Origin: Ridgeia piscesae
Lineage: Eukaryota > Annelida > Polychaeta > Sabellida > Siboglinidae
Length of the DNA stretch: 64,000 bases
NCBI GenBank assembly: GCA_025642075.2
Contig: JAODUO010000064.1
Location: 467,501-531,500, forward strand
Reading direction: 5' to 3'
Shown here: positions 43,801 to 58,900 of the stretch, piece after piece
Layout of the letters: each line of letters opens with the position of its first letter
Numbering within the stretch: position 1 is the first letter of the stretch
Notes under the pieces: generated by a model
Told to the model about the DNA's origin: nothing
Database searches by the model: none
Seen by the model: the letters and a program-made list of their open reading frames with translations, nothing else
Translations under genes and position numbers: made by a program

Positions 43801-46800
43801 AAGTACTTTATGTATGTTTAGATGAGAGACTGACAGTGTTAAGTACTTTATGTATGTTTAGACGAGAGACTGACAGTGTTAAGTAAGTTATGTATGTTTT
43901 TCAGAATGTTCCGAGAGAGTTGATTGTTGTGACCAACCAATATAATGCAAGGTCGCAAGATTTGTCAAGGTCATCTGTTGATGAAACGTCTCCACTCTAC
44001 CCTAGGGGGCAGCAGCAGTCCAGTCTTGCAGAGACAGGGTTTTGGGTGAGCAAACCAATAATACAGTAAAATGTGGACTTTTGTGCTTTCCAATACCAAA
44101 GGTAGTTTTCTAGCGGCACATAATGCACTAACCATATACATTTTGGTCAAGCCTCAGTAATGTTATGATTAGTGGAAACATTTAAATATGTATATAAATT
44201 TAATTATTTTTATTTAATTATTGATTTTTTATGAAATTGACAGCATCAGTTACTTAACTGGAAACTCAAATATTCTCATAAGCCAATCACATGACCAGTG
44301 CATTACAAATGTTAATAGATTCACTGCAGTCGATGATTGACACATTTCAGAATCGGCCGCAGTCGTACACCTGGCTAGTTCTGGGTCTGCCCACCGTGTG
44401 TCTCCTCCACTCACTGGCATTTCTCCTCAGTTGGCTCACAGTAATCTTCATCCCCGTTGCCAAGGTAACCATCATTTCTATCATTTCTACAGGTTCATCA
44501 TTCGATTAGCCATGTGTATGACATGAGTGACACAGGCTGTGTGCAGTGAATATTGTATCATATAATGGCATATCTAGTAATTGAGTAATGGCCTAATGTT
44601 AAAAAGAAACTTTGTAAAGTACCAACATCAACAGTAAGTATGTTAATGACTGGTCAATATCAAAACAAACCAGAAATAGTCATAGTTAACTGTTGCAATA
44701 ACAACATCATACAGGTGTTTTTATTACTAATACAGACCCAGGTATTTTGTGAAGTAGACATTTGAGAAAGACACAATCTAAATACTAAGTCAGCACATGG
44801 GCAGTGTGATTATTCCCGAGGACTCTCTGACAGTGGGTCACGGTTGTAAATAAATATTAATTTTTTCAACAAAAGTAAAATACGTAATGTTTTATGATCT
44901 ATTGGAAGGATTGTGTCTGTGATGGTAAATAAGCTCCCTGTCATTCTCTGGTGCCCCCACTCATTGTGTAGGCAAACTACTTGTTGACTCAACAAAACAG
45001 TATTTTAACATGGATCAGAAAACAGCAGTATAAACAGTTGGCATATTAGTATCGAGTACTCTTAATTTGCAAGATGGATTATTATTAATATTATATAATT
45101 TTGATGACAAACTGCTAATAAAATATTTATTCATTTACTACATTACGTAAAAATTCTACATTATTATATATATATATATATTTATTTAATTCTCATTAGT
45201 ATTAATTATTCTAAATAACATAAAAAAGTGTTTTATTATTACTGCAATTCTACCATTTTTAGTCCTTTGAGCTGAATGACTTATGACATCTCAGCTCTCA
45301 CATCTCAGAATCCATTGAAGATTTATTTTTCAAATTTTTCATAGAAATTTCTTAGGGTGCTGTCATTATGCACAGGAAACGTAAATTTGATTAAAAACAT
45401 TTGCGCCTCCTAGGGTCTTCTAGAAACTAAAAACAGGTACATTTTAAGTTTTCCTATTTTATTCTGTAAATTCTGTAACTTTTCCTGTAATTTTCGGTAA
45501 CTTTTCCTCTAATTTTGCATATACTTATCTTCATTGTACACAAACAGTTTGTAGTTCACTAGTCTTTTGTATAAGGCATCTCAGGGCCCCCAAAAAAGGC
45601 AAAATGGTAAATTTTTGCCTGTTTCTGCCTCGGTATTTAGCAGATCTCAGTGAGGGGACTCACCCCGGGACTGTACCTGTTAAGCTGGACAGCTGTCTGC
45701 ATGTTTTAAGCAATGTCTTCAAAACTGCTTATTGTCTATGCAAGTTGTGTTTATTTTGATGTTTGTGTAATTATCTTTACAATATGTGACTGCGTTGTCT
45801 ACTTGTTAAGATATATTGGTACCAGCAAGTGACAAACATTGACAATTACTATTCTGGACAACTAAAGAGGGAAATATCTCTCTATTGATATTGTCTGCTG
45901 CATTCAGACAATGTGGCTGTGTTCCTAGTCATCTCATCTAAATACCCAGAGAACATGTCAATTACAGTGAAGAGGCTAGGCTGTCACTGTGATTCACTAA
46001 AATACATTTCATTAATAATTAGCAACTCATTATATGGTCCAAAGGATTTCAGGGCCTCTTGGCCCATTTTTATGTATTTTAATATAATATACTGGATGTG
46101 CTGCTGTGTCAAATAAAATATAAATTATTATTGTTTATTATTATTACTACTACTTCTACTTAGTAACTGAGCCCCGAGTGGTGTGGTGTGACAGGTGAAC
46201 TTGAAGACAATCAAGAAAGTCCTTCTCATGCCTCCAGAGTTACTCACAGTCACTCGCTCAAGCATGGTGAGTTACTCAGTCACTCGGTCAAGCATGGTGA
46301 GTTACTCAGTCACTCGCTCAAGCATGGTGAGTTACTCAGTCACTCGCTCAAGCATGGTGAGTTACTCAGTCACTCGGTCAAGCATGGTGAGTTACTCAGT
46401 CACTCGCTCAAGCATGGTGAGTTACTCAGTCACTTGGTCAAGCATGGTGAGTTACTCACAGTCACCCAGTCAAGCATGGTGAGTTACTCAGTCACTTGGT
46501 CAAGCATGGTGAGTTACAGTCACTTGGTCAAGCATGGTGAGTTACTCACAGTCACTCAATCAAGCATGGTGAGTTACTCACAGGCACTCAGTCAAGCATG
46601 GTGAGTTACTCACAGGCACTCAGTCAAGCATGGTGAGTTACTCAGTCACTTGGTCAAGCATGTTGAGTTACTCACAGTCACTCAATCAAGCATGGTGAGT
46701 TACTCCCAGTCACTCGGTCAAGCATCATGAGTATTTAACTTTGTCAACATTTATCATGGATATAATGATACTGTTTTATCTAACTGATGCTGATTAATTA

Positions 46801-49800
46801 GCCCAATTCCCACAAGTTTCACTTTATCAGTTTCACTTTCACTTTGATGAAATAACATGGGTTAGTCATTAAGCAATGTTGCTATTTGAAAGTTATATAG
46901 CTCTCGGCCTGGGCCGGTCACTTACAGGTCAAATCAAGTGGGTCAGTGGCTTACCTGTATCACCAGGTGAGGGGTCTTGTGGATAAGGTGTTTAGTAAAG
47001 GTTTAATGGATGTGGTATTTAAGAAGTATTTGCTTATTTGTGACCATTTGACAGCTTGGACATGTTACATGTTGCATCTAATGAAACATGTACTCAAGAC
47101 AAAGAGAAATGTAACAGCCCAATTTTATTAAACATCTCTGCGATTGTTGTTTACATACTTTGGCATTTGCAAATATTTAAACAAACCATGTTTACCAGGA
47201 TCATGGAAAAAATCCTATTATGCTGGATTTCAATGAACCTTTATTTACATATATGCAAATTCACAACCTCTGTACAGCTCAGTTTGACTGCAGTTTTCCA
47301 GTAAGCACAAGTATAACAGGACACAAAACTAACACCATTTAATTTTATGACCTTATTTTATGAATACTGTATACTATATATTTTGCATCCTCTGTCACAT
47401 GACCATGACAGGACAGTGAGCTGACCCACAGTGCCATCATCCTGTACACGTACCAGGCGATGAACGTGTACTACTACAAGTACAGTGTGGACGGACTCAA
47501 CGTCATCCCACTCAGTATCCTTGCTCTCAGTGACAGAAGACACAAAGATTCATGACACTGGTGTCACCATCATGACACTGATATCATCTTCATGATACTA
47601 TTGTAATCTTCATGATACTATTGTAATCTTCATGACACTGATGTCATCTTCATGACACTGATGTCATCTTCATCGAGGACATCCACCATCTAGGCGTAAC
47701 CTTTAAAATAAGTGAAAAATTAATTTAAATGTAAAATATGATTTAATACATGTCATGATATATTAGTGTTTAATAACATATCCAGTTCAACTGCTTATTT
47801 AAGTTCCTTTGAGAATCCAGAACATCTAACTACTTTCTTCAGCACCTGGGTGGATTTTGTGTCTTCTTTAGCTGGGTAGATGTTGTGTCTTCTTTAGCTG
47901 GGTAGATGTTGTGTCTTCTTTAGCTGGGTAGATGTTGTGTCTTCTTTAGCTGGATGGATGTTGTGTCTTCTTTAGCTGGGTAGATGTTGTGTCTTCTTTA
48001 GCTGGGTGGATGTTGTGTCTTCTTTAGCTGGATGGATGTTGTGTCTTCTTTAGCTGGGTGGATGTTGTGTCTTCTTTAGCTGGGTAGATGTTGTGTCTTC
48101 TTTAGCTGGGTGGATGTTGTGTCTTCTTTAGCTGGGTGGATGTTGTGTCTTCTTTAGCTGGGTAGATGTTGTGTCTTCTTTAGCCAGGTGGATGTTGTGC
48201 CTTCTTTAGCTGGGTAGATGTTGTGTCTTCTTTAGCTGGGTAGATGTTGTGTCTTCTTTAGCTGGGTGGATGTTGTGTCTTCTTTAGCTGGATGGATGTT
48301 GTGTCTTCTTTAGCTGGGTGGATGTTGTGTCTTCTTTAGCTGGATGGATGTTGTGTCTTCTTTAGCTGGTGGATGTTGTGTCTTTTAGCTGGGTGATGTT
48401 GTGTCTTCTTTAGCTGGGTGGATGTTGTGTCTTCTTTAGCTGGGTGGATGTTGTGTCTTCTTTAGCTGGGTGGATGTTGTGTCTTCTTTAGCTGGGTGGA
48501 TGTTGTGTCTTCTTTAGCTGGATGGATGTTGTGTCTTCTTTAGCTGGGTGGATGTTGTGTCTTCTTTAGCTGGATGGATGTTGTGTCTTCTTTAGCTGGG
48601 TGGATGTTGTGTCTTCTTTAGCTGGATGGATGTTGTGTCTTCTTTAGCTGGGTGGATGTTGTGTCTTCTTTAGCTGGATGGATGTTGTGTCTTCTTTAGC
48701 TGGGTGGATGTTGTGTCTTCTTTAGCTGGGTGGATGTTGTGTCTTCTTTAGCTGGGTGGATGTTGTGTCTTCTTTAGCTGGGTGGATGTTGTGTCTTCTT
48801 TAGCTGGGTGGATGTTGTGTCTTCTTTAGCTGGGTGGATGTTGTGTCTTCTTTAGCTGGGTGGATGTTGTGTCTTCTTTAGCTGGGTGGATGTTGTGTCT
48901 TTTTAGCTGGGTGGATGTTGTGTCTTCTTTAGCTGGGTGGATGTTGTGTCTTCTTTAGCTGGGTGGATGTTGTGTCTTCTTTAGCTGGGTGGATGTTGTG
49001 TCTTCTTTAGCTGGGTGGATGTTGTGTCTTCTTTAGCTGGGTGGATGTTGTGTCTTCTTTAGCTGGGTGGATGTTGTGTCTTCTTTAGCTGGGTGGATGT
49101 TGTGTCTTCTTTAGCTGGGTGGATGTTGTGTCTTCTTTAGCTGGGTGGATGTTGTGTCTTCTTTAGCTGGGTGGATGTTGTGTCTTCTTTAGCTGGGTGG
49201 ATGTTGTGTCTTCTTTAGCTGGATGGATGTTGTGTCTTCTTTAGCTGGATGGATGTTGTGTGTCTTCTGGATAATCTTCTGTTTCATTTGTTGAAGCTTT
49301 TATGCAAATTCACTTGATTTCTTTAATTATGATGTCAGATCTCTTCATTGTGGTTGTGGCTGCCTTGAGCCTTGAGTATTTGGACAAGGATGGACATTAC
49401 GCTTCAAAAGGAACGGTAAATTGACAACACACTCAAAAACTGTAATATCTATGTTTCAACCAAAATTAATGATGAATTCCAGATGGAAAATGGACATGGA
49501 AATGGAATTATTGTCATCTGTATGTAGCATGGATTTATATAAGATATTTGGTTGTATAATGTTTGTAAATATGTTCACAGTGACAGCATTTTTATTACAG
49601 AAATATACATTTTGCTCCACTATTTAAAAAAATATGAGAAATAATACTTTCTTGTGCACATCATGAATGGATTAATGTGGTTGCACCAAATATTTATATA
49701 ATTTTATTTATATTCCAGTGGGTGAGACAAATTTAGTACAATCAATATATTCACAACTGTTTAATAATAATTTTATATGAAGAACTTATGTTTGGTTTCT

Positions 49801-52798
49801 TTTTAAATCTTCTGTCATCTAGTATTAATAAACAACATTTGTTTGAGAATTTCATATAAATAAATTTCTCGGTCCTGGAATCAACTTATTTTTAAATATA
49901 TAATAGAGGGTCATTAACTATATATATATAATTAGTAGTGTATTATGTATATTCTGCTTTCAGAAATTCACATTGTCACTGATTGCGATCATTCCTTTGG
50001 CATATTACATTGCCATGGTCATTAGTAGGTGAGTCACTGTGCGGGTGAAGGTAGGCAGCAAGAACAAGGATGGCGTCAAGTAACTATGTGTAATATACAC
50101 ATTTTAATGCCATTGTATTTACCATAAAAGATTGTTTTCTAACAACAATTATTGTTAAATATTTCTTCAGATAAAGAGAAGTTTTTTACATTAATGTAAA
50201 TGTGCTGTTGTATTCTCAACACGTCACATGATGCTCAATGACACAATGTTTTCATTGTTTCACACTATAATTTTGTAAATTTAAATTTTGCCAGATTTAA
50301 AATGTTGTAATAATGTTAACATTCCATATTATGCTTCATTACAGTATATCAGCCCAGACAAACTTTGCAGTTGGTGCTGTCCTGAACGCTTCCTTTGGTT
50401 CCATTGTTGAGTTGATTCTGTACGAGACGGCTCTGGTGAAAGACATTGCTATGAAGACTGTTTGTTACAACCATCTGGTGAAGGCGGCTCTCATTGGTTC
50501 GTGGGTTCTTGATGATCTTAGGGTCTCACAATTAATGGAACCTTATTTCAACAACAACAATGACAAACATGGTACAACCCTCGGTGAATTATTAAATTAT
50601 AAGTATATATACACCGGGGTAACTGTCGAACGGACATTGAAACGTGTAACATTTGTAATTATGTTTCCTGTTACACATTGTATGCATAAACCTACGTAAT
50701 GCTGCTCAGCACAGTAGAAATGTCTGCCTGTCATCACCTTGAATATAATTGTTACATCAGATCACTCATAAACAAGAAGTTGAAGTGATAATATAACCTA
50801 ATCCATGTAATTAATTTCACAGTTACTTATTTATGTTTAAATATTTTATCTGTAAATATTTAAGTAATTTGCATGGTTTGTTTAAAAAACAGAAATGGTC
50901 AGTTTTGTTAAAAGCAGAACTACCCTTCCTCTAGGTGGCGCTGTAAACATGTTTTCATTGTGGCTCTTAAACCACTCAACCATTTGGAAATTTTTCCTCT
51001 AAAACCAATATTCAGTTGGTTTTTAAGAATTAATAATACACTTAAGAGATGAAATGTGGTGTCAATGAGTGAATTATATATCACATGATTTATTTTGTTT
51101 TAGGAACTCTCCTGGCCACCACCATGCTTATTCCCGTAAGTCAGACTGTTTCTTTAAATCAGTTACTATAACTAATTTAGTGAAAGATATATAATATAAT
51201 AATACTAATAATAAAGCTTTATTGCCATTTTCAACTTGCATTACATGTTATACTTAAATTGAAATGTAGTCTTGTGTTGACTCACATAGTGTCTATATAT
51301 ACGATAAAATTAAATATGGTACATAAATGTATAATATACAGTGTACATAATATGTTCTTTAAAATAATAAAAAGATATTATTTTGATATAATAAATAAAT
51401 AACATATCTCAGATATAATTTTAAAATAATAGCTTATTTATATAAAAATAGTTTGCACTTTTTGACCCAGGGCCTGGCGATGGTAATCGGAGGGTTAAAG
51501 CACAGAACACAGAGGTTTAACCCTCAGTCTGTTGGTGTCAGTGCAACCTTGATGTTTATCTCAGTGACAGGTAAGGACTGTTGCATGCACTTCAACCCAT
51601 CACAAGTTGTTCCCCATCCTTAACATAAATTTGTCATGAGTAGACAAATTTATGTTTTATATCAACATCAACTTAATATAATATTTGCTTTGTATGATTA
51701 CCCCTGTCAGGCCATGTACAGGCATGACTGTGTAGACATGACTGTAGACATGACTGTGTAGACCTGACTGTGTAGACCTGACTGTAGACATGATTGTGTA
51801 GACATGACTGTGTAGACATGAGTGTGTTGACATGACCTTGTAGACATGACTATGTAGACATGAGTGTGTAGACATGACTGTAGACATAACTATGTAGACA
51901 TGACTATGTAGACATGACTGTGTATACATGAGTGTGTAGACATGACTGTGTTGACATGACTGTGTTGACATGAGTGTGTAGACATGACTGTGTAGACATG
52001 ACTGTGTTGGTATGAGTGTGTAGACATTACTGTGTAGACATGAGTGTGTTGACATGACTGTGTTGACATGAGTGTGTAGACATGACTGTGTTGACATGAC
52101 TGTGTTGGTATGAGTGTGTAGACATTACTGTGTAGACATGAGTGTGTCGACATGATTGTGTAGACATGACTGTAGACATGAGCGTGTACACATGGCCGTG
52201 TTGACATGACCTTGTAGACATGACTATGTAGACATGAGTGTGTAGACATGACTGTAGACATGACTATGTAGACATGACTATGTAGACATGACTGTGTAGA
52301 CATGACTGTGTCATGAGTGTGTAGACATGACTGTGTTGACATGACTGTGTTGACATGACTGTGTTGACATGAGTGTGTAGACATGACTGTGTAGACATGA
52401 CTGTTGGCATGAGTGTGTAGACATTACTGTGTAGACATGAGTGTGTTGACATGACTGTGTTGACATGAGTGTGTAGACATGACTGTGTTGACATGACTGT
52501 GTTGATATGACTACAGGTAGTACTCATGTCTATGTTGTATCAACATGAAAGCATGTTATACATTGTTACACATTGTTACACATGCATTCATGCACTTACA
52601 CAATGAGCACAAATTGGATGTTTGCAATAAGTAATGGGACACTCAATTTTATGACCAACAAAATATTATTTGACACTTAGTTTTAAGAAGAAAAAACATG
52701 TATATTTTGTGGACACCTGAGTATGTAATTACCAGAAATGTGTATGTATATTATTACCATAATATTATATGTATTTGTATATTTAATTACCATATATA

Positions 52799-52838
<40 letters not shown>

Positions 52839-52873
52839 TACCATTTATATGTTTAATTACCATTACCATATAT

Positions 52874-52925
<52 letters not shown>

Positions 52926-55900
52926 ATTACCATATATATCTATATATGTAATTACCAATTATTACTAATTACAATGTATATTTTTACTATATTATATTAT
53001 ATTTATATATTTGGTACATACAGTTGTAATAGTGGGTTCATCTCTTGGGTCTCAACTAATACAGTAGCTCTCAGTGGTCATCAGCCAGTGGTCATCAGCC
53101 AGTGGTCATCAGCCAGTGGTCATCAGACGAGACTAACTATTACACTGTTTACTGTAGCTGTGTTTGCGCCCACCATCTTCTCGCGAGCACATTCCAGCCT
53201 GACGTGTCACCGCTGTGACAATGTCACCAGGAACTCCAGCAGCAGTGACAATGGGACATGGGGACTGAGTTGTCGCGACTGCACCTACGAGATGGTAGTG
53301 GATGACCTTTTGTCCTCTCCTGTTTCTGGGCTGTCACCTGTACACAATTGTACAATAAGTTGTTGCTGTACGTTTAAAAGGATGTTTTGACATAACACAG
53401 CGGCAAGTCTTTACAACTGCTTAAAATTATTAAAAAGGGAAACAAAAGTCAATGCTTTGGTGATATGGGCCTAATAGAGTTACTAAAAGTACCAACTTCC
53501 ACCACGTCAGCGTCAGCGGTTTACCAGAACAAAATTTAGAACACATAGCCATCGAAAGTCTATGGACTACGCCATTTTAGAAACAGAATACCATAGCAAT
53601 GTCGACTTTGTCAGCATTAACTATTCATACTATCTTTTACTTTCTGACCTAACCATGAAAATCAGTGGTCGTTTTCATTGTAAGATCAACCAAACCCAGT
53701 CGTCTGGCATCCGCACTGTGTCTGTGACTGTCAATTCCAGCGAATCCACTGGACCACTTTTTCAGTCTTACTTACTTATTTATGCCTGTTTGCTCGCTGG
53801 GAGCATAGGCCATCGACCAAGGAACGCCACCATTTTCTGTCCGTGGTTATCTTCTCCATTTCTCTCCTGGTGTATCCCATATCCTTCGTTACTTTTTCCG
53901 TGTCTCTGCCAGGTGTTTTGTGGCCTACCTCTTCGTCTCTTCCCTGGGGGGTTCCATGTGATGGCTTGACGGGTGATGGTGTTTGGTGGTTTCCTGAGTG
54001 TATGTCCTATCCACCTCCATTTTCTCTTCTTTATTTCATTTTCTATGGGTAGTTGCTTGGTCACTTTTTCAGTCTTGGTTGAATCAAAGGGTAACAAAAT
54101 AGACAGCTCACTGAGACTGTCTTTCCCTGTACAGTTGCTACAACTGTGCGAGGAACAGTGAGGCATATTGCTGTCATGATTTTGTTCTAAACCAACATAA
54201 GGCACTTTTAACTTGGCTCTCCCTTGTGTCATTGGGTAACAACTGAACCGTGACGTATTATATTTCCGAAGTCAAGGAGAAGCTGGGTTTTGATTTGTTG
54301 CATCGACCAAGATGGTTCTGTTCATGGTGTCTGTGATTTTGCTATACTTTTTCACTTTAAAACCACTTTTTGACTAAACCACTGGTGTGAAAAATTTGAT
54401 TGTAGATGCAAATGGTCAGTTTGTGTAAACTTTTAGATGCGTAACATCAAACTGTTGACTTTTTGCCTTGTAACACGGTACTCCTGGCAGACCTGTTAAT
54501 TCAACTCTGGGGAGCATTCAGCACAACCATAAAGTATTTTGGTATGTCATAACTGGTGAAATTAGCAGTTACAACAATTTGTGTACTTGTTAAATCTGTA
54601 CATATTAGCAGCTGAAAGTCATTGGCCAACACTTGATTGTTTAATATTGACGTGTTTCTTTAATGAAATACATGTACATATAGGAATAATTTCACAAGTT
54701 TGCAAAATCTAATCTCACCTACTTGTTCACTTAGTATTTGTTAATCCTATAAGGTGTGGTAGTTGTGATTTGTACAACCAAAATTATGATAAGCCTCAAT
54801 TTGTAATTGTAACAACAAGTGAAGTGGTCCCGCAGTAGCTACATATGTTTCATGGCAACGTCCGAATGACCCATATCATTGTGATGTGTCTGGGGTTTTG
54901 TGACCCTGTCCACCCTCCTCCCGTCACCACCAGAGTGACACTGACCGCTGTGTGATGTTGTTTGGTGACAGTTTGAAGAAGGCAGTGAGCTGTACCGTAA
55001 TCATGTCATGCCGGTCGTCTACACCTGCGTCCTCATCCTCGGTCTCTCCTACATCATCGGTCTCATCTACAGTCTCAAGACACACAAGTCTCTCATCTAC
55101 GACAAGTTTCTCACTGAGATCCCCCACCGTGAGTAACTGCCACAGATTCACCAAGATAAAGAGCTCCAAGGCCAGATTTTGCTCTTTAAAATTACATTTT
55201 TTCTTAAACGTTTTAGACCATTGTTTTATGTAAAGCCGGTTCCTCAGACATTTAGGTCAAATTTTGAAATATGACATTTTTGAGGGAATAGGTTTTTTAT
55301 TATTGCATTTGCATTTTTGCTGATAAAGGGCATATAATTATCTTCACGTCATATGTTACTATAACATGTCATATTACGTGATGTAACTTTTGTAGGCTTC
55401 ATTTCTCACTGTTACAAGATCTATTTATTTGAAAGACAATTTAATTACCTAGATATTGATACTAAGATTATTATCATACTTTAACAACAGTTTCTGTTTA
55501 ATGATGGATGTTATTTATGAACTCATTATCTCAGTGATACGTTCTCCTCAGCTCAAACTCCTGTCTCCTCCGACTCACAAGATACTTGACACCAGGAGTA
55601 ACACTTTGTGGTTTATTTCATAGCAACAAGAACATGTCTCAGACTATGGACCTGTTCAGTGTTGTCTGAATCATACGCTAGTTTCTAGTGGAATATATTT
55701 CATGTCCTCAAATCTTTGTCGTTGTTTTACAAACATTTATTATTTAATAATAACATCAACAATAACTGAGGGCCCATAAATAACTATTCTGTTATGATGT
55801 CCCTGTAACAAAGCATTATATCATTTATATGTCCATGTACAACATCACAGCCTTATTCTGTTATGATGTCCCTGTACAACATCAACAGCATTATTCTGTT

Positions 55901-58900
55901 AGGTGTCCCTGTACAACATCAACAGCTTATTCTGTTATGATGTCCCTGTACAACATCAACAGCCTTATTCTGTTATGATGTCCCTGTACAACATCACAGC
56001 ATTATTCTGTTATGATGTCCCTGTACAACATCAACAGCATTATTCTGTTATGGTGTCCCTGTACAACATCAACAGCATTATTCTGTTATGGCGTCCCTGT
56101 ACAACATCAACAGCCTTATTCTGTTATGATGTCCCTGTACAACATCAACAGCATTATTCTGTTATGATGTCCCTGTACAACATCAACAGCATTATTCTGT
56201 TATGGTGTCCCTGTACAACATCAACAGCATTATTCTGTTATGGCGTCCCTGTACAACATCAACAGCATTATTCTGTTATGATGTCCCTGTACAACATCAA
56301 CAGCATTATTCTGTTATGATGTCCCTGTACAACATCAACAGCATTATTATGTTATGGCGTCCCTGTACAACATCAACAGCCTTATTCTGTTATGATGTAC
56401 CTGTACAACATCAACAGCCTTATTCTGTTATGATGTCCCTGTACAACATCAACAGCCTTATTCTGTTATGGTGTCCCTGTAAACATCAACAGCATTTCTG
56501 TTATGGCGTCCCTGTACAACATCAACACATTATTCTGTTTGTGTCCCTGTACAACATCAGACAGCATTATGTCTGTTATGGTGTACTGACAACATCAACT
56601 CCTTATCTCTGTTATGGTGTCCAGTACAACATCACACCTTAGTTCTGTGGCGTCCCTGGGTGACAACATCAACAGCATTATCTCTGAGCTGTCTCCTGTA
56701 CAACATCATCTCATTATGTCTGTTTGTGTCCCGTACAACATCACACTTACTTATGTAGCCTCTGCTTGAGTGAAGCTCCGGCTTGTCTGTGGTAAGTGAC
56801 AAACATCACATCTCTACTTAGTAGCTCAGCAAGTCTGTGGCTAAGTATCAAACATCACATCTCTGCTTGTAGCTCATGGCTCTGTGTGAGAATGACAAAC
56901 ATCACATCTCTGCTTAGTGGCTCTGGCTTGTCTGTGGTAAGTGACAAACATCACATCTCTACTTAGTAGCTCTGGCTTGTCTGTGTAAGTGACAAACATC
57001 ACATCTCTACTTAGTAGCTCTGGCTTGTCTGTGTAAGTGACAAACATCACATCTCTACTTAGTAGCTCTGGCTTGTCTGTGGTAAGTGACAAACATCACA
57101 TCTCTACTTAGTAGCTCTGGCTTGTCTGTGTAAGTGACAAACATCACATCTCTACTTAGTAGCTCTGGCTTGTCTGTGTAAGTGACAAACATCACATCTC
57201 TACTTAGTAGCTCTGGCTTGTCTGTGTAAGTGACAAACATCACATCTCTACTTAGTAGCTCTGGCTTGTCTGTGTAAGTGACAAACATCACATCTCTACT
57301 TAGTAGCTCTGGCTTGTCTGTGGTAAGTGACAAACATCACATCTCTACTTAGTAGCTCTGGCTTGTCTGTGTAAGTGACAAACATCACATCTCTACTTAG
57401 TAGCTCTGGCTTGTCTGTGTAAGTGACAAACATCACATCTCTACTTAGTAGCTCTGGCTTGTCTGTGTAAGTGACAAACATCACATCTCTACTTAGTAGC
57501 TCTGGCTTGTCTGTGTAAGTGACAAACATCACATCTCTACTTAGTAGCTCTGGCTTGTCTGTGTAAGTGACAAACATCACATCTCTACTTAGTAGCTCTG
57601 GCTTGTCTGTGTAAGTGACAAACATCACATCTCTACTTAGTAGCTCTGGCTTGTCTGTGTAAGTGACAAACATCACATCTCTACTTAGTAGCTCTGGCTT
57701 GTCTGTGTAAGTGACAAACATCACATCTCTACTTAGTAGCTCTGGCTTGTCTGTGGTAAGTGACAAACATCACATCTCTACTTAGTAGCTCTGGCTTGTC
57801 TGTGGTAAGTGACAAACATCACATCTCTACTTAGTAGCTCTGGCTTGTCTGTGTAAGTGACAAACATCACATCTCTACTTAGTAGCTCTGGCTTGTCTGT
57901 GGTAAGTGACAAACATCACATCTCTACTTAGTAGCTCTGGCTTGTCTGTGTAAGTGACAAACATCACATCTCTACTTAGTAGCTCTGGCTTGTCTGTGTA
58001 AGTGACAAACATCACATCTCTACTTAGTAGCTCTGGCTTGTCTGTGTAAGTGACAAACATCACATCTCTACTTAGTAGCTCTGGCTTGTCTGTGTAAGTG
58101 ACAAACATCACATCTCTACTTAGTAGCTCTGGCTTGTCTGTGTAAGTGACAAACATCACATCTCTACTTAGTAGCTCTGGCTTGTCTGTGTAAGTGACAA
58201 ACATCACATCTCTACTTAGTAGCTCTTTTAGGCTTGTCTGTGGTAAGTGACAAACATCACATCTCTACTTAGTAGCTCTGGCTTGTCTGTGTAAGTGACA
58301 AACATCACATCTCTACTTAGTGGCTCTGGCTTGTCTGTGGTAAGTGACAAACATCACATCTCTACTTAGTAGCTCTGCTTGTCTGTGTAAGTGACAAACA
58401 TCACATCTCTACTTAGTAGCTCTGGCTTGTCTGTGTAAGTGACAAACATCACATCTCTACTTAGTAGCTCTGGCTTGTCTGTGTAAGTGACAAACATCAC
58501 ATTCTACTTAGTAGCTCTGGCTTGTCTGTGTAAGTGACAAACATCACATCTCTACTTAGTGAGCTCTGGCTTGTCTGTGGTAAGTGACAAACATCACATC
58601 TCTACTTAGTAGCTCTGGCTTGTCTGTGGTAAGTGACAAACATCACATCTCTACTTAGTAGCTCTGGCTTGTCTGTGGTAAGTTTTTTAAGTGACAAACA
58701 TCACATCTCTACTTAGTAGCTCTGGCTTGTCTGTGTAAGTGACAAACATCACATCTCTACTTAGTGGCTCCGGCTTGTCTGTGGTAAGTGACAAACATCA
58801 CATCTCTACTTAGTAGCTCTGGCTTGTCTGTGTAAGTGACAAACATCACATCTCTACTTAGTAGCTCTGGCTTGTCTGTGTAAGTGACAAACATCACATC

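Noticed and set aside
41330..43904. CRISPR-like regular array
   Set aside because: Units are contiguous with no unique spacers, and the context is a eukaryotic intron.
50313..50699. Single 128-codon gene
   Set aside because: It is CAX exon 12 plus read-through past its donor at 50,497; conserved sequence stops there.
53780..54232. Minus-strand host gene of 150 codons
   Set aside because: The conserved part is an RTE-like LINE C-terminus with a frameshift.
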